64,000 bases of DNA from Methanohalophilus sp. RSK (GTDB lineage Archaea > Halobacteriota > Methanosarcinia > Methanosarcinales > Methanosarcinaceae): assembly GCF_003722075.1 (NCBI RefSeq), contig NZ_RDSK01000012.1, positions 185,370 through 249,369 of the forward strand, written 5' to 3'. Shown here piece after piece: positions 55,361-64,000 of this stretch. Both the position numbers and the translations under genes were made by a program. A model generated the notes under the pieces. It was not told the DNA's origin, searched no databases, and worked only from the letters and a program-made list of their open reading frames with translations. The first letter of the stretch is position 1. The number at the start of each line of letters is the position of its first letter.

Positions 55361-56653
55361 TCACCAGCATAACCCCTCATACTCCACATCTTCCAGTTTT
55401 TCAGGATCTAGAAGATAGCGCCCATCAATCAGGAGTTTCCTATCCATCGAATCAAATTCAGTGTTAAGTTTTCTGAACTCGTCCCATTCAGTCATCAGCA
55501 GGCAGGCCTGTGCACCCTCGAGAGCTTGCTGTGCACTGGATGTATAGGTGATTTCGGGGAAGACTTTTTTCATGTTATCAGAGGCAAGGGGATCATAGGC
55601 ATGGATATCCGCTCCTTTTTCCAGCAATTTCCTGATAACGGGGATTGATCGGGACTGACGTATATCATCGGTGTCGTTCTTGAAAGCCAGACCCAGCACG
55701 GCAATCCTTTTATTTTTGATCTCCGGTAGTTTATCCTCGAGAATCTCAACCATCTGGAGAGGTTGCAGTTCATTTACTTCGATTACTGATTCCAGCAGGG
55801 AAGGATAATAATCCAGATCCTTTGCACTTCCAATCAGGGCACGGACATCCTTGGGGAAACATGAGCCACCAAATCCTGCCCCACTATTCAGGAAAGCCGG
55901 GTTAATACGGAAATCCCTGCCTACAGCATCCATCACCTGATAGGTATCAATGCCCAGGCGTTTACAGATGTTGCCCACCTCATTGGCAAAAGATATCTTG
56001 GTGGCCAGAAAAGCATTATTCACGTACTTGATCATCTCTGCTGTACGTATATTTACATGGGTGACCTCACAATCAACATCCCTGTAGAGGCCGGATACGA
56101 TGGAATCGGAACGTCTGTCAAGGGAACCTACCACTATTTTATCGGGATGCAGGAAATCATGAACAGCACGGCCTTCACGCAGGAATTCAGGATTCATGGC
56201 AAGCCCAAGTGTGTCCCCCGCCTTACGTCCGGAATAGTCTTCCAGGATGGAACGAACTACCCCTTCTGTTGTACCGGGTACAACCGTACTTTTCACCACT
56301 ACGGTATGATAAGCATTTTTGGAAGCAATTGATTCCCCAAGACTCTTACTTGCAGCGGCGACTATCGAAAGGTCAATCTCACCGTTATCAGAGGAAGGTG
56401 TGCCCACACAAATAAAAGATATATCCGAGTTCTGTACAGCATAATCATAATCAGAAGTGGCGATCAGGCGTTTGCCCACATGCCTTTTCATAAGGTCTTC
56501 CAGCCCCTCTTCCCAGACAGGAGGATAACCATCATTGAGTTGCCTTACCTTTTCTTCATCAATGTCTATACAGATGACTTCGTGACCCAGTTCGGCAAAA
56601 CAGGCTGCTGTAACCGAACCCACATAACCTGAACCTATAATAGAGACTTTCAT
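55361..56653 (-). CDS. UDP-glucose/GDP-mannose dehydrogenase family protein
   Basis: The 430-residue protein has the N-terminal Rossmann fold IGSGYVGSVTAACFAELGHEV (in part), CVGTPSS, STVVPGTTEG, the central AEMIKYVNNAFLATKISFANE and the catalytic Cys in GFGGSCFPKDV, then a second Rossmann half VLGLAFKNDTDDIRQS. It oxidises a nucleotide sugar to the uronate, probably for surface glycan or N-glycan synthesis. Confidence 0.92.
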   Translation of the reverse strand: MKVSIIGSGYVGSVTAACFAELGHEVICIDIDEEKVRQLNDGYPPVWEEGLEDLMKRHVGKRLIATSDYDYAVQNSDISFICVGTPSSDNGEIDLSIVAAASKSLGESIASKNAYHTVVVKSTVVPGTTEGVVRSILEDYSGRKAGDTLGLAMNPEFLREGRAVHDFLHPDKIVVGSLDRRSDSIVSGLYRDVDCEVTHVNIRTAEMIKYVNNAFLATKISFANEVGNICKRLGIDTYQVMDAVGRDFRINPAFLNSGAGFGGSCFPKDVRALIGSAKDLDYYPSLLESVIEVNELQPLQMVEILEDKLPEIKNKRIAVLGLAFKNDTDDIRQSRSIPVIRKLLEKGADIHAYDPLASDNMKKVFPEITYTSSAQQALEGAQACLLMTEWDEFRKLNTEFDSMDRKLLIDGRYLLDPEKLEDVEYEGLCW

Positions 56654-56825
56654 AACAATAACTCCCGGCTGTGTAAATTGTTGATAATTATATATTAGGA
56701 TGATGGTTTACCGGGTAATAAAGACACGAAGGAAATATCAGAATAAAGGGATTTGGTCATATCAAAAAGGGATATGTTACCCCGAAGGGTTAAACACCGT
56801 ATATTCAGAAATATAACAATTGAAT

Positions 56826-58652
56826 TTACAGTATTTTTATTAATACAGGGTAACCCTCATCAATCCCATCAACAATCTCATCGGCAATCGGCGAACCTTT
56901 ACGCACCTTGATATCCCCGTGCCTGCTTACGGTTGCAGTGAAAAGATATTGCTCACCGACAAAAACCTCCACATCAGTCTTGGCCAGCTCCGGAGCTGAA
57001 AGGACAACGTGTTTCTTCGTATGTTCGACAACGGGCCTGACTTCCATAGGGGATTCTTTTTTGGACTGACCGTCAAACTGGCGTACATCGATATGTACCC
57101 CCAGCATTTTTTCAATGCGGTCAATTACAGAACCTCCCTTTCCTATTACCTTTGGGACATCATGTTCAAAGACCTTTACAACAGCCTTACTATCATTTAC
57201 CATTTCCACTTCTACCGGACCACTGGCATAATTTTCCACAACCTCACGTATTTCACCTTCAGCCAGGTTCCAGGCGGGTTTCTTGAATTCCAGGGCAACA
57301 GGCATCACAACTACCTGCTCACCATAGGTGTAAATCTCATACTCGACTTTGCCTGTTTCAAAATCTGACACTGTGATTACCGGTCTTGCAAGATCAGCTT
57401 CGGTCATACCAGAAGGAACCTTTACAGTGAAATCCAGTATCTGGACCTTTGCAACTTCACCTTTTTCAATAAATACAACTGTATCCACTACCTGCGGAAT
57501 CACACCCAGCTCAACCCTTCCTATCAGACGCTGCACGGCATCTACCGCCCTGTTGGCATGTACTACACCGACCATACCCACACCAGCAAGCCTCATGTCA
57601 GCAAAAATACCGAAATCCCGACTTTTTCTTACCTCATCATAAATCGTATAATCTGGCCTCACAAGCAAGAGGACATCTGCCGTATTGGCCATATCATCGT
57701 CCAGCGGAGCATACTGGGTGATCTCACGGGGGACCTGAAGATCCCGGGGGGATTCCATAGTCTTTACAACATATCCACTTTCATGCAAATATATAGCAAG
57801 CCCGGCTGCAAAAGTTGATTTCCCCGCACCGGGAGGTCCTGAGATCAGGACGCCTCTCTGCATATCCACACGTTCCTTAAGCTGCTCACTGAGCCTGTAT
57901 TCATCGAATTTCACAGAGGCCACCGGACGCACAGCTGTAATTTCAATATCATCCGAGAAAGGTGTCTGGGAAATAGCAATCCTCATATTACGAATCTGCA
58001 GAACGGAAGCTCCTCCAGTAGACATTCCAGTGAAAGATTCATTGTCAGCCCGGGCTCTCTCCAGAAGTTCTCTGGACATTTGATGCAGTTCACCATAGCT
58101 GCAGGGTTCATCACGGATTTTTTCAAATCTCACATCCCCTATACTGCCTCTTTTGGCCATCGGGGATACTTTGTTTTTCAGGTGTACCGACATCGTGTCA
58201 TCAGTGAAGAAATTCTCTATGTGCAGAGGAATAAAATCAGGCGATGGCGGATGAATATACTCCACCTCCAGTCCCCTGGCACGACCAAAATCCGCCTGGA
58301 GCCTGTCTCCCGTAACAAAAAGTGCATCAAATTCCTCTGCAGTTGATCGTATAAGGGCATCTATTTCCCCTCCCTTTGCAAGTTGCACCTGCTCAAGGTT
58401 GGGGCGCTCTCCCACAAAATCAAGCTCTATAAGACCTTCCTGTTCAAACTGGTTAAGCTGGTTAAGCTCTTCCAACCCTTTTTGCCCGATCTCAAGCCCC
58501 CTGTTTGCCTGGGCTTCCAATTCGGCCACCACAGCTTCGGGGATCAAAATCTTTGCTCCCCTGTACTCTCCCTCCTTTACCTTTTGGGAAATGCGGCCAT
58601 CTATAACTACGCTTGTATCGGGTACGATCTTCAGAGCTTTAGGATTATCCAT
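56826..58652 (-). CDS. PIN domain / ATPase / KH domain protein (PilT-N type)
   Basis: The 608-residue protein combines a PIN domain (VPDTSVVIDGRIS; SFVTGDRLQAD-like segment), a secretion-ATPase-like core with Walker A ISGPPGAGKSTFAAGL and Walker B TADVLLLVRPDYTIYDE, and a KH domain (VIGKGGSVIDRIEKML). This three-domain layout is conserved in Euryarchaeota; a role in RNA handling is likely but not shown. The C-terminal region carries a beta-rich domain ending at the stop. Confidence 0.85.
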   Translation of the reverse strand: MDNPKALKIVPDTSVVIDGRISQKVKEGEYRGAKILIPEAVVAELEAQANRGLEIGQKGLEELNQLNQFEQEGLIELDFVGERPNLEQVQLAKGGEIDALIRSTAEEFDALFVTGDRLQADFGRARGLEVEYIHPPSPDFIPLHIENFFTDDTMSVHLKNKVSPMAKRGSIGDVRFEKIRDEPCSYGELHQMSRELLERARADNESFTGMSTGGASVLQIRNMRIAISQTPFSDDIEITAVRPVASVKFDEYRLSEQLKERVDMQRGVLISGPPGAGKSTFAAGLAIYLHESGYVVKTMESPRDLQVPREITQYAPLDDDMANTADVLLLVRPDYTIYDEVRKSRDFGIFADMRLAGVGMVGVVHANRAVDAVQRLIGRVELGVIPQVVDTVVFIEKGEVAKVQILDFTVKVPSGMTEADLARPVITVSDFETGKVEYEIYTYGEQVVVMPVALEFKKPAWNLAEGEIREVVENYASGPVEVEMVNDSKAVVKVFEHDVPKVIGKGGSVIDRIEKMLGVHIDVRQFDGQSKKESPMEVRPVVEHTKKHVVLSAPELAKTDVEVFVGEQYLFTATVSRHGDIKVRKGSPIADEIVDGIDEGYPVLIKIL

Positions 58653-58704
58653 AATTATTGCTATGATACGAAGATATTTAATTTAATTGCATCATGAGTA
58701 CGGA

Positions 58705-59067
58705 TCAGTAGACATCGTCGGGATCGAAGATCTTTTCACCCACTATATCCCCAGTAATATTCCTGTAAAAGCATGACCTGTAACCCACATGGCATGCGCC
58801 CCCATCCTGTCTTACTTTAAGAAGCAGGGTATCCATATCACAATCCACAAGGATGTCTTTTACATATTGAATGTGGCCCGAACTCTCCCCTTTTTTCCAC
58901 AACTTCCCACGACTGCGGCTCCAGTAGTGTGCAATACCGCTATCAAGGGTTTCTTCAAGAGATTCACGATTCATGTATGCAAACATCAATACTTCCCCGG
59001 TCTGATAGTCCTGCACAATTGCAGGAATAAGGTTATCTTTGAATTTCAGGTCATCTATAGCTATCAT
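58705..59067 (-). CDS. hisI: Phosphoribosyl-AMP cyclohydrolase HisI
   Basis: The 120-residue protein has [33 protein letters not shown] and the zinc site motif [19 protein letters not shown]. The open frame runs to 59199, but GGTGATT before the ATG at 59067 fits. HisE (the pyrophosphohydrolase) is not fused; see the MazG-like protein at 16.6 kb. Confidence 0.95.
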   Translation of the reverse strand: MIAIDDLKFKDNLIPAIVQDYQTGEVLMFAYMNRESLEETLDSGIAHYWSRSRGKLWKKGESSGHIQYVKDILVDCDMDTLLLKVRQDGGACHVGYRSCFYRNITGDIVGEKIFDPDDVY

Positions 59068-59166
59068 CGAATCACCGTAAATAAAACTATAACTATAAAA
59101 ACTAAGAGGAATGAATATATAAAAAGATTGGAGATTTAAATCTATAATTGATATTGCGGTGATTAC

Positions 59167-59931
59167 ATGGATTACGCTTTCGATGAAAACATGGCACAAA
59201 AAGTACGCACAGGAATACTGGGACTTGATGTGCAGCTGGGTGGAGGAGTGCCCCGGGGAAGTACGATTCTTTTACTTGCAGAACCCGGAGCCAGCTCTGA
59301 AATATTTGCCCAGCAGTTTGCTTATGGGGGGCTAACTGATGAGGAAAACGTTTATTACCTGACATCAGAACAACCGGTTTCCGAAATAACCTCTGAAATG
59401 AAAAATTTTGGATGGAACATAGAAGATTACATTGAAAGCGGAACTATGAATTTCATAGACGCCTACAGCCTTCGCTTTTATAATGTTCTCCCAAAATCAT
59501 ATTCAGAATCCCTTTCTGCGAAAGATTTCATAAAACAAAATACCGATCCTATGAATCTTCTCAAAGCAACTGCTACACAAGAGAGAAAAGAAAAATACAG
59601 GGGAATTATAGATTCCATATCTTATTTCCTGCGAGCTTATGAGCTTAATAATGTAGTAGATACAATCGAGATAATATCATCTGTAGGAAAAGCTACAGGT
59701 GCCGTCCATCTAATAACAATGACCGCTGGCATGCATGACAATATAGTTGAAAATAATTTGAAAAATGTCTGTGACGGTGTCATTGAATTCAGAATGCGGG
59801 AAAGGGGAAGCGAGATCGAAAGGTCCATATTGATTCGCAAGATGAGAGGTATGATCCCCTTAAACCGGACGATTCCCTACAATGTAACCGAGAAGGGAAT
59901 TGAACTTGAAACTACTACGAGAGTACTTTAA
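59167..59931 (+). CDS. RAD55/KaiC-like protein with degenerate Walker A
   Basis: The 254-residue protein has the KaiC start [19 protein letters not shown], but the P-loop reads AEPGASSEI, with Ser in place of the Lys and Glu in place of the Ser/Thr. A Walker-B-type strand and the segment [15 protein letters not shown] are present. It is probably an inactive or structurally altered family member used in regulation. The next gene, 26 bp downstream, encodes a nuclease-fold-like protein. GGTGATTAC precedes the ATG. Confidence 0.75.
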   Translation: MDYAFDENMAQKVRTGILGLDVQLGGGVPRGSTILLLAEPGASSEIFAQQFAYGGLTDEENVYYLTSEQPVSEITSEMKNFGWNIEDYIESGTMNFIDAYSLRFYNVLPKSYSESLSAKDFIKQNTDPMNLLKATATQERKEKYRGIIDSISYFLRAYELNNVVDTIEIISSVGKATGAVHLITMTAGMHDNIVENNLKNVCDGVIEFRMRERGSEIERSILIRKMRGMIPLNRTIPYNVTEKGIELETTTRVL

Positions 59932-59957
59932 AATTGATAATTCAAATTGGTGGAAAA

Positions 59958-61019
59958 ATGAAACAAAACGTTACACAAATATTGAAGGACATTTTCACAT
60001 CATCTGGATACAGGATAGTGGACTCCAGTATCGCTGACTTAATCGCAGAAAAAGATGAAAAAAAAATGTACATAAAATTCAGCAATCTCCTGAATACATC
60101 ATATATTGAAGATTTTGCATACAACATCCGCGATGGGGCCGGCCTTATAGTAGCAACAGGAAATGCCTCTGAGGAACAAATTGAATTTGCAAAGCAAAAG
60201 GGGGTTATTGTGTGGGACAGGGAAGAACTTGCATACCAGATCGGCAACGCTGTGCTGGCAGACATCGAGGGGGAAAGTATTGAACTGGGAGAACAAAGTG
60301 CCCCTGTAGAAAAAGCCACAGAAGAATATATCATCGCTGATGACAAGAAAAAGAAACAAAATGTGTTTGCTGGCACCAAAAGGGAAGGGGAAAATAGAGC
60401 AATTGAAAGCAAATCTGAGGTGAAATCTGATGTTGAGACAATGCCTTCAGTTGAAAACAAGGTTATCGACCTGCGCAGTGCCCCTGTAAATATTACCGGT
60501 GAGCGTGCGATATCAATTGCAAAGCCACATCAAAGGGATGTCACAAATGCGGCACTCAAGTTTGTACCTTTGTGGAAATATACTTACGAAATTCAGGCAC
60601 AGAGGCAATTCCGATCCAAGATAATAGACATAGAAGGTGATGGAGAGGGATACTTTAACTCAATGAATGAAATTTTTGAGGAATTTGATCTGCCTGGAAT
60701 AAGTAATCAGATAGAGGTAGAAGTCAGTGACTATGAAGTCAAGGCCCCAATCGTAACAAAAGAAGAGGCCACCAAAGCTATCTATGAAAGAATAATTGAC
60801 CAATACACCAGAGATGTCAAATTCGATAACACTATAGGCGAAGCTATAATTTCCGAACACAAACGGATTTCTCCTTCCAAAAAGGAGATTGAAATGGAAA
60901 TTGAGATGGTTTATTTGCCCGTATGGGAAGCTAAGGGTAAAAGAAATTCGGTGGAAATAAACGCTACTAACGGGGAAGTCTTGTTGAATCCGGTCGATAA
61001 TGATGTGGAAATTATGTGA
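59958..61019 (+). CDS. Protein with N-terminal restriction-endonuclease-like domain, unknown function
   Basis: The 353-residue protein has an N-terminal domain of about 110 residues with MYIKFSNLLN and AGLIVATGNASEEQIEFAKQ (Mrr/Holliday-nuclease-like fold: strand with Lys, then VATG and FA helix), a charged linker (about 120-180), and a C-terminal domain repeating LWKYTYE, LPVWEAKGKRN. The GGTGG before ATG 59958 fixes the start; a TTG at 59934 is earlier in frame. Partnered with the RAD55-like gene. Confidence 0.55.
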   Translation: MKQNVTQILKDIFTSSGYRIVDSSIADLIAEKDEKKMYIKFSNLLNTSYIEDFAYNIRDGAGLIVATGNASEEQIEFAKQKGVIVWDREELAYQIGNAVLADIEGESIELGEQSAPVEKATEEYIIADDKKKKQNVFAGTKREGENRAIESKSEVKSDVETMPSVENKVIDLRSAPVNITGERAISIAKPHQRDVTNAALKFVPLWKYTYEIQAQRQFRSKIIDIEGDGEGYFNSMNEIFEEFDLPGISNQIEVEVSDYEVKAPIVTKEEATKAIYERIIDQYTRDVKFDNTIGEAIISEHKRISPSKKEIEMEIEMVYLPVWEAKGKRNSVEINATNGEVLLNPVDNDVEIM

Positions 61020-61115
61020 ATCGTTCTTATTGGAGCGAACAATATTTATAGGAAAAATTTATATATATAACCCAATGCTAATGGGAACCATAGCAAACGT
61101 TCAAGGAGAGAATAC

Positions 61116-61439
61116 ATGATAGAGATAACAGAAAAGGCAGCAACAGAACTTAGAACCCTGATGGAATCAGAAGACAAAAATGACCACGCATTGAGGATTT
61201 TTGTCGCGGGAATGGGTTGCAGTGGTGTACAGTATGGCATGGCACTTGACAATGAAACCAAAGAAGATGATGTTACGGTCACCGACAAGGAAATCAAGAT
61301 CGTGATGGCAAATGACATCAATGAAGAACTTTCCGAAGCCACGGTAGACTTCATAGAAACCCCTCAAGGCAATGGATTTGTCATCGACAATCCCAGTGAA
61401 ATGAGTGGGTGCGGTTCATGCGGCGGCAGTTGCCACTAA
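61116..61439 (+). CDS. Iron-sulfur assembly protein, HesB/IscA/ErpA family
   Basis: The 107-residue protein matches the A-type Fe-S carrier fold with ITEKAATELRTLMES and FVAGMGCSGVQYGMAL; the C-terminus SGCGSCGGSC contains four cysteines instead of the usual CGC, a variant seen in archaea. GGAG precedes the ATG. Confidence 0.88.
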   Translation: MIEITEKAATELRTLMESEDKNDHALRIFVAGMGCSGVQYGMALDNETKEDDVTVTDKEIKIVMANDINEELSEATVDFIETPQGNGFVIDNPSEMSGCGSCGGSCH

Positions 61440-61492
61440 ATTATATATAACTGCAAGTAATAGGACATCATCCTTAAAAGGAGACATGATAT

Positions 61493-61843
61493 ATGATTCC
61501 AGGAATGGGCGGCAAGGGTATGAACCCAAAAAAGATGAAACAGATGATGAAACAGATGGGAATCAGCGTCGATGAGATTTCCGATGTGGAGCAAGTAATC
61601 ATTCGTACCCCTGATAAAGATATTGTATTCAATGATGCAAACGTAAGCATAATGAATGCACAGGGGGTCGACACATACCAGATCGTTGGCACTCCTAAGG
61701 AAGTAGCAAGGGAAGTTGAAATCCCCGAGGATGATGTCAGGCTTGTCACCGAACAGACAGGTGTGTCTGAAGATAAAGCAAAAGAAGCCCTCAAAAATGC
61801 CAACGGCGACTTGGCCGAAGCGATTATGCAACTGTCCTCCTGA
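61493..61843 (+). CDS. nac: Nascent polypeptide-associated complex protein (archaeal NAC)
   Basis: The 116-residue protein has MIPGMGGKGMNPKKMKQMM, the NAC barrel with QVIIRTPDKDIVF and VMTYQIVGTPK-like DTYQIVGTPKEV, and a C-terminal UBA domain EDDVRLVTEQTGVSEDKAKE. It binds emerging chains at the ribosome. Confidence 0.95.
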   Translation: MIPGMGGKGMNPKKMKQMMKQMGISVDEISDVEQVIIRTPDKDIVFNDANVSIMNAQGVDTYQIVGTPKEVAREVEIPEDDVRLVTEQTGVSEDKAKEALKNANGDLAEAIMQLSS

Positions 61844-61856
61844 AAAAGGAGGGCAG
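61832..61856. terminator. Hairpin between convergent genes
   Basis: CTGTCCTCC and GGAGGGCAG pair (one G-U) across a 7-base loop at the stop codon of nac. It lies between nac and the minus-strand oxidoreductase gene, so could act in both directions. Confidence 0.5.
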
Positions 61857-61866
61857 TCTTCCGATT

Positions 61867-63294
61867 TTAAGATTTTTCAAACTCTTTTTCCTTAAGGATC
61901 GTATGATACTCCCCTATGGTGTATTGAGAATAAAAAGCTCTTTTTACAACTTCACTCAGGGAAGGATGTATATCCATTGAATGTACAAGCGGATGAGTCT
62001 GGGGACCGTCCACATACATCAAGGGAATTACCTGATGTATAAGTACCGATGCCTGAGGGCCTATAATGTGAACTCCAAGGATTTGTTGAGAATTGTCCTC
62101 AATAATTACTTTCACGAAATAATCATGCAAATCCATTGCAAGGCCTTTGCCTGTATTTTCGAATTCTTCAAAACCAATCGAAATACTTTCTTTACCGAAA
62201 GATTCGATTGCTTCTGCTTCACTTAACCCCGCACCTGCTATCTCAGGCCAGGAAAATACAGCATGAGGTACGGCATGATAATTCACCATTATGTCCTGTC
62301 TGAGAATAGCATTCTGGAATACAACAGTTGATTCATAGTTACCGACATGCTTGAAAAGCTGCTGTCCATTACAATCCCCGAAAGCCCAGACATTCTTGCA
62401 GGTTGTTTCAAGATTTTCATTAACCTTTATCCAGCCTTTTTCGTTGGTACCAATATCCCCTTTATCAGGATGCAGAATGTCGGAATTGGAGGTTCTACCT
62501 GCAGCCAACAGGATTTGTGCAGCTTCAATGCTGATTTCATCGCCTTCACTATTTATCGCAGTAACCTTTTTCATTCCATTATTTTCCCCTACACTGACAA
62601 CCCTGTAGCCAGTATGGACATCTAAATATTGTTCCATCTTCCTTTTTGCAAGAATGGATATTTCTGGCTCTTCCTGTTGCAGAACCCGCGGACCATTGCC
62701 AATAACAGTTACCTTGCAACCCATGGCAGAAAAGAAGTGTCCGTATTCGGCTGCTATATAACCCGCTCCCACAATTACGAGACTTTCAGGGAGAGATTCC
62801 ATATTCAGCACTTCATCACTTGTTAGATATGCAATGCTATCCAGACCTTCAATTGGCGGCACGACGGGCTTTGAGCCTGTGCAGAGAAAAATCATTGGGG
62901 CTTTGAGAGTTTCATCCCCGACTTCCAGGGTATACGGTGCAATAAACTGTGCAACACCATGATAATAATCCAGCACATCATCAGATTCCAGCCCTTCACG
63001 TATCAGGGCAATGTCTGAGTGAATGGCATTTCGCATTCGGTCCATTATAGATTTGAAATCAATATCTTCAATTTTTGTAGAGATACCAAAATTCTGTGCT
63101 GACTTTATTTCACGTACAAGTTCAGCCGGATACAAAAGCATCTTTGAAGGAATGCACCCCCGTGTAAGACATATACCCCCCGGTTCATCCTTATCGACAA
63201 CAGCAATTTTCATTTCCGGATTTTGCTGGAGAATGGACCCCACATAATTCATACCCGAACCAGTACCTACGATAATCAAGTCATATTCTTTCAT
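61867..63294 (-). CDS. Dihydrolipoyl dehydrogenase-like flavin disulfide oxidoreductase
   Basis: The 475-residue protein has the FAD motif YDLIIVGTGSGMNYVG, the redox motif GGICLTRGCIPSKML, the NAD motif VIVGAGYIAAEYGHFF and the C-terminal His-Glu-like HPSLSEVVKRAF. The frame runs to 63330; ATG 63294 gives the family start KEYDLIIVG. A mercuric reductase-like or lipoamide-like role is possible; no lipoyl protein gene is nearby. Confidence 0.88.
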   Translation of the reverse strand: MKEYDLIIVGTGSGMNYVGSILQQNPEMKIAVVDKDEPGGICLTRGCIPSKMLLYPAELVREIKSAQNFGISTKIEDIDFKSIMDRMRNAIHSDIALIREGLESDDVLDYYHGVAQFIAPYTLEVGDETLKAPMIFLCTGSKPVVPPIEGLDSIAYLTSDEVLNMESLPESLVIVGAGYIAAEYGHFFSAMGCKVTVIGNGPRVLQQEEPEISILAKRKMEQYLDVHTGYRVVSVGENNGMKKVTAINSEGDEISIEAAQILLAAGRTSNSDILHPDKGDIGTNEKGWIKVNENLETTCKNVWAFGDCNGQQLFKHVGNYESTVVFQNAILRQDIMVNYHAVPHAVFSWPEIAGAGLSEAEAIESFGKESISIGFEEFENTGKGLAMDLHDYFVKVIIEDNSQQILGVHIIGPQASVLIHQVIPLMYVDGPQTHPLVHSMDIHPSLSEVVKRAFYSQYTIGEYHTILKEKEFEKS

Positions 63295-63351
63295 ATTATT
63301 ATACCCCATCCAGACATTATATCCTATCACAATTATAGATAATGGTGGAAG

Positions 63352-63522
63352 TTACATAATAAAACCTACTAGATAAGCAACAGATCCCACCTGCATTACT
63401 GCAAGAGTCCTGGACCTGAGACCCAAAGTATTTTCCCGCGATGGATTATTGAGCAGCGATCTGGATATGAAAATGTACATCAGGGATATCCTTAGCGAGA
63501 AGAAACACACAGTTACAGCCAT
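63352..63522 (-). CDS. Possible 56-residue two-helix membrane ORF
   Basis: ATG at 63522 opens a frame with two hydrophobic stretches (about residues 1-19 and 38-56) joined by a polar loop RSLLNNPSRENTLGLRSR. The composition is that of a real membrane protein, but no ribosome binding site is visible and the frame overlaps the fragment 63446-63676. It may be the tail of a lost membrane-protein gene. Confidence 0.35.
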   Translation of the reverse strand: MAVTVCFFSLRISLMYIFISRSLLNNPSRENTLGLRSRTLAVMQVGSVAYLVGFIM

Positions 63523-63676
63523 AACTGGCAGGTGAGACTATTTTATGGACATAATCTTTCATCTCATTCAATAGGCCACTATCTGCATTATAAACAAAAA
63601 TAATTGATGATATTGTCACGAAACTACCGCCGTAGTAGAAAGATAGGTCTATATCCAATATATCTTTACTGTCCAC
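63446..63676 (-). pseudogene. Truncated gene with FVYNADSG...HK..SP motif
   Basis: The frame contains IIFVYNADSGLLNEMKDYVHK followed by IVSPASYGCN (given in parts). I recall a widespread uncharacterised family with YNADSG, HK and SPxTYxCxLC motifs. Here the similarity ends at the first cysteine, after which sequence becomes unrelated, so only about 36 residues of the family remain. Likely a decayed gene. Confidence 0.45.
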
Positions 63677-63822
63677 CTAGTATCCACTCAACGTTAGAAT
63701 CGCTATAAAATTTGAGAGATATGTTATAGATTTCCCTATAAGGGTTAATAGATGCAGGAATTGAGTTGTAAGTAATTGAATTGTAGAAAACGATTATTAA
63801 GAAAAAAGTAAGAGTCAATAAG

Positions 63823-63952
63823 TTGAGTCAGCAGCGATGCATAGTTCCCAAAGGCTCTCGCACTTTAGTACAGTATACAACGCTGGCAGGCTTATCTTCT
63901 GTGTTCGGGATGGGTACAGGAGTTGCCCTGCCGCTATGGCCGCTGTCCTCAA
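63823..63952 (-). rRNA. rrf: 5S ribosomal RNA
   Basis: On the minus strand the sequence includes GCGGCCATAGCGG, CTCCTGTACCCATCCCGAAC and ACAGAAGATAAGCCTGCCAG, the conserved 5S core. The ends TTGAG and CTCAA pair, as do CAGCG and CGCTG. Length about 130 nt is normal for the group. Boundaries were set from the terminal stem and may be off by a few bases. Confidence 0.92.
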
Positions 63953-63971
63953 CTTATATGAGATGGATGAA

Positions 63972-64000
63972 AGCCAAGGCCCGGATTCGAACCGGGATGG
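63972..64000 (-). tRNA. 3' end of a tRNA, possibly tRNA-Cys (cut by window edge)
   Basis: On the minus strand CCCGGTTCGAATCCGGG forms a T-arm and CCTTGGC the 3' acceptor strand, with U as the discriminator base at 63972 and no encoded CCA. The acceptor strand implies a 5' GCCAAGG, as in archaeal tRNA-Cys, but the anticodon is outside the window. It lies just upstream of the 5S rRNA in the direction of transcription. Confidence 0.75.

Larger units (their letters stand above)
63295..63822. other. 528-bp region with gene remnants and no intact gene
   Basis: Two short minus-strand frames described separately lie here; both look like fragments. The rest is AT-rich. Between 63677 and 63822 I see nothing but a T-run (CTTTTTTC on the minus strand) after the 5S rRNA that may act as its terminator. 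Confidence 0.5.

Overview
The window comes from a methanogenic archaeon, most likely a member of the Methanosarcinaceae (Methanohalophilus, Methanolobus or Methanococcoides-like; the genus is a guess). The evidence is class I lysyl-tRNA synthetase, deoxyhypusine synthase, pyruvoyl arginine decarboxylase, TiaS, archaeal Nob1, ABCE1, NAC, F420 ligase CofE, TATA-type promoters, and tetrahydrofolate enzymes (MetF/MetV, FolP, FolD, GlyA, PurN) of the kind found in Methanosarcinales.

Layout. 1-10.6 kb: end of an iron-uptake locus (feoB plus a DtxR regulator), a polyamine/hypusine group, lysS, a methyltransferase, a U32 peptidase and a lipoprotein. 10.6-16.5 kb: AT-rich accessory island with three exported proteins (two metzincins and one unknown). 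Each is preceded by a near-identical promoter plus structured leader and followed by a small membrane protein. 16.6-26.4 kb: MazG, HisF, a Ni/Co ECF transporter, surface proteins, ABCE1, an EMC6-like protein, an MBL hydrolase and thioredoxin. 26.5-27.7 kb: an acyltransferase gene interrupted at an (AT)13 tract. 27.9-33.6 kb: cofE, thiC, metF, metV and a hydantoinase-like protein. 33.6-39 kb: second AT-rich island with a papain-like peptidase and a phospholipase C-like protein, carrying a diverged version of the same promoter/leader and again membrane-protein neighbours, plus two truncated genes joined together. 39-64 kb: mostly housekeeping genes (folP-folD-glyA-purN, tiaS, nadE, KaiC-like ATPases, nob1, gfcR, DHH phosphoesterase, slipin/NfeD, hisH, hisI, ugd, PIN-ATPase-KH, IscA-like, NAC, a flavin disulfide oxidoreductase). 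It ends in a 5S rRNA and the 3' end of a tRNA on the minus strand.

The main candidate for something undescribed is the set of five modules in the two islands. Each has an upstream element, a TATA box, a leader of about 150 nt with three predicted stems, an exported (mostly hydrolytic) protein, and an adjacent membrane-anchored protein. In the three near-identical leaders the third stem contains CCTCA, which could alternatively pair with the ribosome binding site TGAGG, so a translational switch is plausible. A protease/lipase arsenal with cognate membrane partners is an inference and could instead be ordinary nutrient or surface hydrolases.
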